A stretch of 64,000 bases of DNA. Source: Nectonema munidae. Lineage: Eukaryota; Nematomorpha; Nectonematoida; Nectonematidae. Made by a program: the position numbers and the translations under genes. Below are positions 38,901 through 45,552 of this stretch, piece by piece; the first letter of the stretch is position 1, and each line of letters begins with the position of its first letter. The stretch spans positions 1 to 64,000 of the forward strand of contig JAUIRK010000771.1 of NCBI GenBank assembly GCA_030549495.1, in the 5' to 3' direction. The notes under the pieces were generated by a model. That model had not been told where the DNA came from. It made no database searches and worked only from the letters and a program-made list of their open reading frames with translations.

Positions 38901-41900
38901 GAAGGCCGCACCTGAGATGGAAGAACGTGGTTGACAAAGATTTGAAAAGATTTAATTTAGAGGAGAAAGATAACGCGAATAAAAGTAAATGGAAGAAATT
39001 AATAAATGCATTGTATTATGGTTCCATTTTGAATAAGGAAGGGGCACCCTTTTTACGAGGAAAAACCACCTTCTAAAAATAAATGATGATTAATTAACAA
39101 ATCTTTGGCTGCTCACTTCATAAATAACCAAGCCCCTGTAATAGGTATACGCCGAGTTTTTAAAATATTTTTTCAATTGGTAAATATTCTCTTTTTCTAG
39201 AGCTTATATTGCCCGCTATCCCATAAATACCAATATCAGTTGTATTGGAATGTATGTAGTGTTCATTTTTTCCTTTTAAATGTTAATGCGACCAATAGTA
39301 ATTTCGCCTTCATTTGTCTGAACTATTTTTCATTTAATAGTGAAAAAATAATTTTAATTTCCATTTATTTTTGTAAAAAATGTTTATTGTGTTCATTTTA
39401 TTTTAATTTTATGTTAACAAAATAAGAAACTGTACATGTGTAAAGTGTAAAAGTATTTATTCAAGTATTTTCTCAATGATACATCCTGGTTTTGTCAGTT
39501 TAACAAAAGTTTAGAAATCACATTTCCATGCGATTATAATTAAATGATTTTATATGGGAACAAAAATATTTTTCAATGTAAGAAATAACTCATTCATTGA
39601 CTACTCTTGTTAATATTCTAAGTTTCAATAAATTACCAGTTTATTGTAAAAATTTAGCGTCATCAACTAGAACAAAAAAATACTGAAATGGAAGAAATGC
39701 TCTGGGCAAAGGATGAGAAGCTTTCTATCCTTAAAGATATTGTCTCAAATACCGGAGAAGGTTTAATGTCTTATAACTGATATATTCGATTTTGAAATCC
39801 TTTTTTTTTAGAATTTGCTGCTAAAAAAGATCTGTATAAAACTTCGCCAAAAGGAAAAATGAAAAAATTAAAGAAAAAATCAGGTTCTAAGTTTGTGACT
39901 AGAAAAGTTATTTCACCTCCGCTTCCTCCGATTAAAGGAGTATTAAAAAAGATTTTAATTTACTCTAAAAAATTATTCTTTTTATATTTTTAGAATGTTG
40001 CTAAATTTGCTAAGAAGTTTAATGAACTTGCTCATATGAAAAATGAAGTAAAAATCACGAACTGTTTTCAAATGTTTTTCATAAATTTTCTGCGTTAAGA
40101 CACTGAGAAATACTGATTTGCCTGTAGCAAATCCTCGTTTCAAAAGAAGATCAAACTCTGCAGTCAACATCAAATACCTACAGCATAAATTACCATTCCA
40201 AGCATCCACAGGTTGTCTACATTTTTTCCTTTAAAATTCTTACATGCCTTTTTGTTATAAAGAGTAGGAGAAATGTACTATCGTTTATTTTTCGTTATTT
40301 ACTAATTACACATTTTAATCAACGAGTAATAAACTTTATTGGGTATATTTTAAACGTTGTCTTTTTCTAAAAATAGCTCTGAATTTAAATAATTTTTTAA
40401 ATTTTAAATGTCAATCTTTCTAACCTCTCTATAATTCTACTACATGAGTGTTAAAAGCATAATTTCTTAACCAAGGAGATTTTTCCTTTTTGTTTTTTTA
40501 TAGTCCCATGCTGAAAAATTTTATTTTAAAAAAGTAAATATTTGACACGGGCTAGGGTGTCCACCCCGGGATTCCTCGTCCTCGAGTCCCCGGGGAATCG
40601 TGAAATTTCAAAATTCTCATCCTCGAAAAAAAATTTTAAATTTCCTCGGGGAATTTTTGAAAAAAATTTTTGTCGAATCCGACGACAAAAATATCGAAGT
40701 AACGGAGAAGAAAGATGAAAGATTAATCGTTAGCAACCAAAAAAAAAGAGAAGAAAAGCGTGAAGGAGGAATTGGACGAATTTCTGAAGATTAATGAAAA
40801 TGAAGAACGTGAAACTGAAAGCAAGATTTCAAGCATAGAGGAAATAATGAAAAAAACATTTGACCTTTATTTAGAAACAAATAGGAGGCCCGAAGTTTTA
40901 GAAACTTTATTCAAAAATTTAAAGAGCATAAAACCAACTTCTGTGGATGCCGAAAGAGTGTTTTCGTCAATGGGTTATTTTTCTACAAAAATAAGAAACC
41001 AGTTGAATGATGAAACTTTGAACGCTCTAATTTTTCTTAGATATTTTTTAAAACATAAATCTTTTATGCATTTAAATTTTTTTCAATAAAAATCTTATAT
41101 GAGACTTTTAAATTTTCTTTTCTGAACAGTTTTTACTGTAAAAAAATTGCTTTTTCTTCCCCGGGGAAATTTTCAAAAATTACGAGGTCCTCGTTCCCCT
41201 GGGAATGAAAAAAAAGACCTTAAAGTGGACACACTAACACGGGCAATGGATGTTTTTTATGATTTAACTAAATTAGTATTAAATATATATAAAACATTTC
41301 TTGAAGTCATTAAGAAAAATCACTATTTTACCAACAACTTTAATTATGATCCTCAGATGAGTGTAATTTAGAATAGAACTAAAAATGGTAAATATTATTA
41401 AGCTTGTATTCTTCCATTACCAGTATAATAGTATTCATTTTCTAATAAAGCTATTATAAAACTCAAAGCTGAACGTTTTCATGTTGTGTTTTTGTCATGT
41501 TGCTAAACCTTACATGGTTTTAATCATGAAGGATAAATTTTACTTCTAGACGATATCTTGCAACCAATTTCAAAGAATGTGCAAACTTCATCAAAAGTTG
41601 AAATCGAACACTTACAAAAAGCTCAAAAATACTTTTTAAATAAACAACATGTTGCTAACAATGGCGGCATCCAAACAAAAATTGTGAAAGTAAGTTTTTT
41701 ATTCACCAACTTTTTTTCTGCAACAAAAACTTGTTCCTTCTCTTCTTTAGTATTTTTTTAAACATTATTTATTTGTAGTAGAATTGATAAAAACTTGATT
41801 AATTAATTATTTCTAGCAAATAGATTTATTGACACAATCCAAAAAGAAAAAAGCTCAATAAACGGTTTAATATTTAGTTTCTAAAATTTATATTTATTTA

Positions 41901-43295
41901 GTATCATTAAAGAAGAGTTAAAATAAAAAGCATTCAATGAAAAGTCGACATTTTTTATGATGCTTTTCCAAGGAATGGTTGAATATAGATTCTGGATGGT
42001 TTGATAATAAATACAGTTTTTTTAAAAAATATATTTTTATCTGCAATACAAATCATAATCAGGCGGTATTTTTTTCTTGCAAAAGTTCATCGAATAAATA
42101 TGAGGAACTTTTCACTTCGTTGCTATAGGAATAAGTTATCTTATTTCTATAAAGAGAAAGTGTTATCTTGATTTAAATCAAAAATAAATGTACAAAATAG
42201 AAGAAATTTATAATAATATGTTGAATAAAAAAATGTGTTGCTTTATTTATTTATTTCTTTAAACAACTACATAAAAAAGAAACGATATTTGATGTTGTGT
42301 TATTTTGAAATACATACAAAATGAGAATTATGGTAAAATATACTGCATACAATTTATTTCTGGTTGATAAATTTATAGTGATGATTAATATTTCAATTTA
42401 AAATTTAGGGTGATATCATTAAATCGCCTGCTGGCGGATCATCAGTTATTTTTAACAACGTTGAAACCCTAAAGAATGGTTCCGATAGTGAAAACAGATC
42501 TCTTAAACGTTTAAGTTCCGAAGATTATCCACCCTTGAAGTAAAAAAATTCATCTTACATATATTATTACATCTCTATTTAATTTTTAAACTCATGGCTT
42601 AATTTTTTTTACTATTATGCCATTTTTAAGACCATCAAATATAAACACATGCATCCTTTGCGATTTTTTGCATTGTTGAGCATATTTTCTTTTTTGCTTT
42701 GAAAAGGACACTTCTTCATGGCTAAGAATTTTTACGGCCACTAAGATCAAACATTTTACTTAAAATAATGATTCCTAAAGAAAGATAAAAATATACTAAT
42801 TTAATGAACACTTGTATAAATATTTAATAGAAAAAATCGGCTTTTTATTTTTATATTTGTAATATTTAGAATTGCAAAATTAAGATAAGTTTTTTACTCA
42901 ATTTGTGAGTCGATTCTTGACTTCAGTGAATTTATTAAGTTATAAAATTTACTACTTTCTATACTACTTTTTTCCCCTTTAGAAAGTTGATAAAAAATAA
43001 ACTTCAAACTACACATAACTTCTAATAATTTTTATTAAACCAAACTCTAAAAAAGATTTTGCCATATTTTGATATCAAAGTTTATATATAAAAATTTTAT
43101 TCCTTATGAATATTCAACACTCGAATTCGAAATAGTAGTTTTTCAAAACTTTGAGATACTAATCTTGTGTCTAAACTTACCATATGATATACGTTTATTA
43201 AATTTTATGATGAAATTACAAATACTTGTTTTAACATGACTCTTTTTATTTTTTACAGGTTTTCACCTACTTCAAGGATCAAAAATGGAGATTAG
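23841..43295 (+). CDS. KIF23: Kinesin-like protein KIF23 (MKLP1/pavarotti), about 20 exons
   Basis: Plus-end-directed kinesin-6, which with RACGAP1/CYK4 forms centralspindlin, the bundler of midzone microtubules in cytokinesis. Exons (phases agree throughout): 23841-23845, 23930-23987, 26210-26338, 27825-27930, 27983-28119, 28170-28297, 29060-29224, 29806-30040, 34943-35045, 35100-35302, 35974-36162, 36960-37115, 37171-37353, 39658-39760, 39812-39939, 39994-40047, 40100-40211, 41550-41689, 42409-42539, 43259-43295. The product is about 833 residues; human isoforms are 856 and 960. P-loop GVTGSGKT is near 106-113, switch [12 protein letters not shown] near 293-303 and switch II DLAGSE near 335-340. 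The motor ends near FAEITQE (about 428-434). A coiled-coil stalk and Arf6-binding-type domain follow. The frame is intact across all joins. The start exon and last exon are the least certain. Confidence 0.9.
24159..24576. mobile_element. Pogo/mariner-type MITE
   Basis: CAGTAACCCCTCTGAAATAC on the left and, inverted, CAGTAAACCCCCTTAGGTAC on the right, each bordered by TA (24157-24158 and 24577-24578). The length is 418 bp with no coding frame. TA duplication and CAGTAA ends fit pogo/Tigger-like non-autonomous elements. Confidence 0.8.
24846..25332. mobile_element. Foldback-like element with AAAATCTCC tandem ends
   Basis: The left end has four tandem units around TCAAAATCTCCGCTACC (24846-24910). 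The right end has three inverse units around GGTAGCGGAGATTTTGA (25290-25332). The middle is about 380 bp of AT-rich non-coding DNA. No clean target duplication was found. The architecture matches the element at 22227-22970 although the repeat unit is unrelated. Confidence 0.75.
26210..26338 (+). CDS. KIF23: KIF23 exon 3
   Basis: Starts after CTTTTTTAG and ends before GTATGC. Its 43 codons begin [20 protein letters not shown] and continue through [18 protein letters not shown]. This is the first beta strand of the motor (family form VYCRVRPL) and the region leading to the following K-x-T-Q-x-x-F segment. Here the usual R-P is K-P. Confidence 0.9.
26560..26770 (-). CDS. Antisense exon-like open stretch in KIF23 intron 3
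   Basis: A GC-richer open stretch of about 65 codons on the minus strand (26764 to about 26580). It begins with GTG after TCCTCCAAG, reads [20 protein letters not shown], then [22 protein letters not shown], and runs into a consensus-like donor GTAAGA. The composition is unlike the AT-rich surroundings and suggests real or recently coding DNA. No family was recognised. It could be an exon of a gene on the other strand or part of an old transposon. Confidence 0.35.
27405..27490. repeat. Hairpin repeat related to GGACAATT elements
   Basis: CAATTTGGCCT (from about 27413) and its inverse AGGCCAAATTG (about 27460) form a stem around an AT-rich loop with GATATC. The wording (GGACAATTTGGCC) resembles the GACAATTCGCCCC units of the foldback-like element at 22227. 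Confidence 0.45.
27825..28119 (+). CDS. KIF23: KIF23 exons 4-5 (P-loop)
   Basis: Exon 4 (27825-27930) reads [20 protein letters not shown] and onward to [11 protein letters not shown]. After a 52-base intron, exon 5 (27983-28119) gives [20 protein letters not shown], the ATP-binding P-loop, then [20 protein letters not shown]. Donors are GTAAAA and GTAAGT. All P-loop residues expected of an active kinesin are present. Confidence 0.95.
28170..28297 (+). CDS. KIF23: KIF23 exon 6 (start of kinesin-6 insert)
   Basis: Begins [20 protein letters not shown] and runs through [16 protein letters not shown]. Kinesin-6 motors carry a long insert at this position of the motor domain. The sequence is variable between species, so the assignment rests on position and phase. 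The donor is GTACTT. Confidence 0.8.
28420..28547. mobile_element. hAT-type MITE in KIF23 intron 6
   Basis: CAGTGACGTAGTCAGGACGG on the left and, inverted, CAGTGTCGTAGCGAA on the right. Flanking 8-mers CCAACCAT and TCTACCAT share six bases. It is 128 bp and non-coding. Confidence 0.7.
28959..29031 (+). tRNA. tRNA-His (GTG) pseudogene
   Basis: Acceptor arms GCCGTGA/TCACGGC pair perfectly. The anticodon stem CTGCG/CGCAG is perfect around loop TTGTGGC, giving anticodon GTG (His). TTCGAATCCTGGTCACGGCA matches the usual 3' half. The D arm is replaced by an unusual sequence (ATCAGAAGGCC where AGTGGTTAGT-like bases are expected), and one base is missing from the 5' side of the T stem, so both internal Pol III boxes are damaged. 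It is therefore most likely a pseudogene. It sits 28 bases upstream of KIF23 exon 7, inside intron 6. Confidence 0.75.
29060..29224 (+). CDS. KIF23: KIF23 exon 7
   Basis: After TTTTTTTAG the codons finish the kinesin-6 insert and then read [20 protein letters not shown], matching human SVFVSYIEIYNNYIYDLLEE. The donor is GTAAAC. This is the conserved strand-helix before the microtubule-binding loop. Confidence 0.95.
29806..30040 (+). CDS. KIF23: KIF23 exon 8 (switch I)
   Basis: Carries [17 protein letters not shown], then [20 protein letters not shown] followed by [15 protein letters not shown] is switch I, which senses nucleotide state. The exon ends with [13 protein letters not shown] before donor GTTTAT, in phase 0. 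The equivalent human exon reads [21 protein letters not shown]. Confidence 0.95.
30936..33437 (+). mobile_element. Tc1/mariner/IS630-like element, interrupted by a hAT
   Basis: Ends TACCTTTTCATTTTCAAAAT and, inverted, TACCTTTCATGTTCACAAT extend into inner complementary arms (GACTAATTCAAAATGnGACT), giving long terminal inverted repeats. TA lies at each border (30936-30937, 33436-33437). The transposase is on the + strand: an N-terminal DNA-binding part (31214-31588, [19 protein letters not shown]...), FIDETNFN with the first catalytic Asp (about 31658-31680), MDNSPCH with the second (about 32926), and [15 protein letters not shown] with the Glu (about 32980-33030). Stops, at least one frameshift and the hAT insertion break it. 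Without the insert it would be about 1.47 kb. Confidence 0.85.
31875..32890 (-). mobile_element. hAT element nested in the Tc1/mariner-like element
   Basis: Ends CAGAGGTGGGGAACC and, inverted, GAGGGGTGGGGAACC are flanked by the perfect 8-base duplication CCCTAGAA (31867-31874 and 32891-32898). On the minus strand 32569 to 32366 encodes [20 protein letters not shown] followed by [17 protein letters not shown], the zinc-finger N-terminus of GTF2IRD2-like hAT transposases. A broken continuation follows (about 32330-32110). The remainder of the transposase is absent, so this 1016-bp copy is an internally deleted derivative. Confidence 0.85.
33522..33854 (+). other. Unclassified open frame in KIF23 intron 8
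   Basis: A 110-codon open frame including [18 protein letters not shown] and ending in a lysine-rich tail. No family is recognised and no splice signals tie it to KIF23. It may be a remnant of a mobile element next to the Tc1/mariner copy, or chance. Confidence 0.2.
34943..35302 (+). CDS. KIF23: KIF23 exons 9-10 (switch II)
   Basis: Exon 9 (34943-35045) reads [20 protein letters not shown], with switch II DLAGSE, and ends inside a glycine codon. A 54-base intron follows. Exon 10 (35100-35302) gives [20 protein letters not shown], then [20 protein letters not shown] and [16 protein letters not shown]. These are the conserved alpha4-alpha5 microtubule-binding elements. Donors are GTAAAA and GTAAGA. 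Confidence 0.95.
35974..36162 (+). CDS. KIF23: KIF23 exon 11 (motor end and neck)
   Basis: Begins [17 protein letters not shown], the last helix of the motor (human VMRFAEVTQEVEVARP), and contains [17 protein letters not shown], matching the TPGRR of human KIF23. The neck region that follows in human binds RACGAP1/CYK4. Ends PAIS before GTATGA. Confidence 0.9.
36488..36950 (-). mobile_element. Pogo/Tigger-like element end in KIF23 intron 11
   Basis: TACAGTAAAATCTGGTTATA at about 36486-36505, with CCGAAC and ATCGTTATATC following, is the sort of terminus seen in pogo/Tigger elements. On the minus strand (about 36870-36800) [20 protein letters not shown] resembles the C-terminal tail of such transposases. 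The other terminus is not visible before exon 12, so the copy is truncated. Confidence 0.5.
36960..37353 (+). CDS. KIF23: KIF23 exons 12-13 (coiled-coil stalk)
   Basis: Exon 12 (36960-37115) reads [20 protein letters not shown] through [14 protein letters not shown]. After a 55-base intron, exon 13 (37171-37353) reads [20 protein letters not shown] followed by an [10 protein letters not shown] heptad region and [16 protein letters not shown]. Charged heptad-like sequence without prolines fits the stalk that dimerises KIF23. Similarity to human is low, as expected for this part. Confidence 0.85.
38289..38697. mobile_element. hAT-type MITE in KIF23 intron 13
   Basis: Ends TAGCATTTCTCAACTTG and, inverted, CAGCATTTCTCATC. 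Flanks ATCTAGAA (38281-38288) and ATCTAAAA (38698-38705) differ at one base. It is 409 bp with no transposase. The first base of the left end has drifted from C to T. Confidence 0.8.
38771..39076 (+). pseudogene. LINE (RTE-type endonuclease-RT) C-terminal fragment
   Basis: An open frame of 101 codons includes [20 protein letters not shown] and [20 protein letters not shown]. This is the 'GRPxxRWxDxVxxDLxxxxL...KWxxLI' tail common after the RT domain in arthropod endonuclease-reverse transcriptases. No RT catalytic motifs precede it, so it is a short 3' piece. It lies on the same strand as KIF23, inside intron 13. Confidence 0.7.
39658..40047 (+). CDS. KIF23: KIF23 exons 14-16
   Basis: Exon 14 (39658-39760) reads [20 protein letters not shown] followed by LSILKDIV, matching human LWVKDEKLKQLKAIV at the end of the stalk. 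Exon 15 (39812-39939) is lysine-rich ([19 protein letters not shown]) and ends [11 protein letters not shown]. Exon 16 (39994-40047) is 18 codons, [18 protein letters not shown]. Introns between them are 51 and 54 bases. Exons 15-16 have no clear human counterpart and are kept because phase and splice sites fit. Confidence 0.8.
40100..40211 (+). CDS. KIF23: KIF23 exon 17 (basic serine site)
   Basis: Reads [20 protein letters not shown] followed by [12 protein letters not shown]. The RRSNSA core aligns with RRSRSAG of human MKLP1, where Aurora B phosphorylation and 14-3-3 binding compete and regulate clustering of centralspindlin. Both serines are kept. Transfer of that regulation to this species is an inference. 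Confidence 0.85.
40553..41236 (+). mobile_element. hAT element keeping the C-terminal dimerisation domain
   Basis: Ends TAGGGTGTCCAC and, inverted, TAGTGTGTCCAC, flanked by the perfect 8-base duplication ACACGGGC (40545-40552 and 41237-41244). Inside, 40760-41089 encodes [20 protein letters not shown] and then [20 protein letters not shown], followed by [20 protein letters not shown]. This is a well-kept hAT dimerisation domain. GC-rich CCCGGG/CCTCG words lie just inside each end. The transposase N-terminus and catalytic region are missing, so this 684-bp copy is an internally deleted derivative in KIF23 intron 17. Confidence 0.9.
41550..41689 (+). CDS. KIF23: KIF23 exon 18 (C-terminal domain, part 1)
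   Basis: Reads [20 protein letters not shown], then [20 protein letters not shown] and QTKIVK. It aligns with human MQPHVP...[26 protein letters not shown], the first half of the Arf6-binding-type domain that links centralspindlin to membrane. The donor GTAAGT is a perfect match to consensus. Confidence 0.95.
41817..41861 (+). CDS. KIF23: Possible alternative last exon of KIF23
   Basis: After acceptor ATTATTTCTAG, in phase with exon 18, 14 codons read [14 protein letters not shown] followed by a stop, and AATAAA lies downstream near 41922. Using it would give a protein that lacks [10 protein letters not shown]... (half of the Arf6-binding-type domain) and ends in a basic tail. Human KIF23 also ends in a basic PKRKKP tail. 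This is only a splice-signal prediction. Confidence 0.35.
   Translation, partial: QIDLLTQSKKKKAQ
42409..42539 (+). CDS. KIF23: KIF23 exon 19 (C-terminal domain, part 2)
   Basis: Reads [20 protein letters not shown], then [20 protein letters not shown]. It matches human [23 protein letters not shown]...GSRKRRSS. If it is not spliced at GTAAAA, the frame ends at once with TAA at 42541-42543, giving nearly the same protein. Confidence 0.95.
43259..43295 (+). CDS. KIF23: KIF23 exon 20 (last exon)
   Basis: Acceptor TTTTTTACAG is followed by 12 codons, [12 protein letters not shown] including the split lysine, and the stop TAG (43293-43295). ATTAAA at about 43338 is a possible polyadenylation signal. 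The C-terminus is variable in the family, so this exon is supported mainly by its splice site and phase. Confidence 0.65.
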
Positions 43296-44961
43296 TAAAT
43301 TTGAGATCATATTTATATTTACACAAAGTTTTTTTCTATATTAAATATCATACTCTATTCTTAAACATATCTTAATACTCAGTGATGTTCAGACCTCTCA
43401 GGTGGGTTGATAGGTAATACTCAATCACTTATCATATACCTCAACTATATTTTGCTCTAAAAATAGAATTCGTTTATTCACTTATACTATTTGTGCTTCA
43501 TTTTCATTTTTCTTTATCAATGTGCTTCATTTCAAAATTTAGTATTTAATACATAATGTTAGAAATATCATATTACTTTTGTCCCAATATTGAGATAGAT
43601 GAATAGTTTGCATGGAGGATTTTTTGAAGAATCTCATTAATGTATTTAGAAAACCAAAGATATTTTGCATTTATTTATCTTCAAATTTGTTTTTTTATTT
43701 TTTTTAATAAAATATTTAGCCTATTTACTTTTTTTTTAAAACTCAATGGCTGATGTTAAACCAGTGGCTTCCAAATTTCTATGCTCCATTCCCCCTTGAG
43801 AAGATAAAAAATTTACACCCCATCTCCTCTTTTTATAACAATATTTTGCTTTTGAAATATAAACAAAAGATAAATAATAAATTTAGAAAATAATATTTGA
43901 GATACTTTTTTATTTAAAGTATCTATTATTACATTTATTATTATATTTATATATAGATGCAAAAATGATACTTAAATTTTCACAGTTGTTTTCAACTCTC
44001 TAAATTTTTAGGGCAGAATTTTTATACTTTTTTGAACAGAAGATTCAGCACAAAACAAAACTTGTTCTGCTTCAACTCTAGCTTCTTCTTTTTAACATAT
44101 TTATAAAATGTTAAATATTTGGATGAAAAGCATTAAAGAGTTAAAAGTATAATGCCAGCTTTCACATTCTTTATTTGTTTTGATGGAAGCTTCTTTAGAT
44201 TTTTTTTAAGAAATTCTATACTTCTATATCAAAAAAGGAAAGTTGTCTAGAATTATGATGGTTTGGTTTCCCAATGTAACTATCTTCTACATCATGCATG
44301 GGCAATAGGGTTATGAAATTTTTTCTTGTTTACCCTGCAGTATTTTTCAATGGACTTTTTGATATAAAAATAAAATATGCCAATAAAATTAATTTATTTT
44401 TCAAAAAGTTACCCCAGGATGCACTTGTTATTTTATATTCTAAATTTTGAAAAAATTCATTATAAATCAAAAAAAAAATATTTTATTTAAAATTTAATTG
44501 AAAGTATTTTTTAAAACAAATTTTAAATTGAAATATTTGTCCGTTTTGCACGTTTTTCAGTTCTTCTAGCAGTTTTATTGCCCTTTATGCAATAATATTT
44601 GTTCTCGGTATGTCTATAACTGTTGGGTCTTTGATTTTTAAAGCACTTTTGCAATTTGTCTTTTGAATGAAAAAAAGAAGCTTTTCATAGTTGTCTTGCA
44701 GAAATTTTTGATTTCACAATTTTTTTATTTTATGTTTTTTATAAAATTGTTCACTTAAAAAAACGCCAGAGCAGTAAAAATATTAAAAAAAATTTGAAGT
44801 CATAACAACCCGAGGACCAAATCCGGTCCTCGGAGACTTTTTATGCGGCCCACGGAGAGCTTTGAAAAATTTTAGCCAGTACCGGTATAATTAAAATGGA
44901 TTTAAAATTATTTTTATTAGCTTTTACTTAAAAGAATATAAAATCCTTTTTCCATCGTTTG
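43296..44961. other. KIF23 3' flank with hAT terminal fragments
   Basis: CAGTGGCTTCCAAATTTCTA at 43762 is a hAT-type terminus without a found partner. A second GC-rich patch (44810-44870, GGACCAAATCCGGTCCTCGG) resembles the inner end of another hAT family. The rest is AT-rich and no gene was seen. Confidence 0.5.
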
Positions 44962-45246
44962 CAGTGGGGGATCCAGAAATCTTTTGTGGGGGGGGGGGGG
45001 GGGGGGGGGGGGGGTATACTAATATTATCAAAATATTTTACACATTTTATTAGGGAAGAAATTTGAAAACGTATGTAAAATAAATGATTAAAATTATATT
45101 ACAAAATCTTTTCTTTTTGCTTTGAAAATCGATCAATGACTTGATCAATTTTGATTTCTATTTTAGGGTGGACTCCAACCTTAATTTTTCTTGAATAGAT
45201 TGCTGGTGGGGGGGGGGGTATGCATCCCCCTCTCGGTCCATCCCTG
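44962..45246. mobile_element. hAT-type MITE with a 27-base G run
   Basis: Ends CAGTGGGGGATCC and, inverted, CAGGGATGGACC, flanked by the perfect 8-base duplication ATCGTTTG (44954-44961 and 45247-45254). It is 285 bp. A run of 27 G (44988-45014) lies near the left end and one of 11 G (45208-45218) near the right end. An open minus-strand frame (45438 to 45181) crosses its right boundary, so the element landed in a formerly open, unidentified sequence. Confidence 0.85.
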
Positions 45247-45552
45247 ATCGTTTGGTAAATCCCTTTCAATAAAGTTGGGTTTTTTCACCATTTTTTTTAC
45301 TAATGGATTAACGTTCATTGTGTTAAATAATTTTCTATCTTGATTCCCCATATTTATGTATTCAGTTAATCTGAACATAACATTGGTCAGGGGCCTAAAT
45401 ATATCCTTTGACTCTTCTAGTAGTTCACAAAGAACCAAATCTATAATAATAATAATATATTTATTTCAATTGTCATAAAAAAATCATTAAAATTATTTTT
45501 ATAAATTTATTAATTTTATTAATAAGTTATTTAATGAACCCATCTAACCCAA

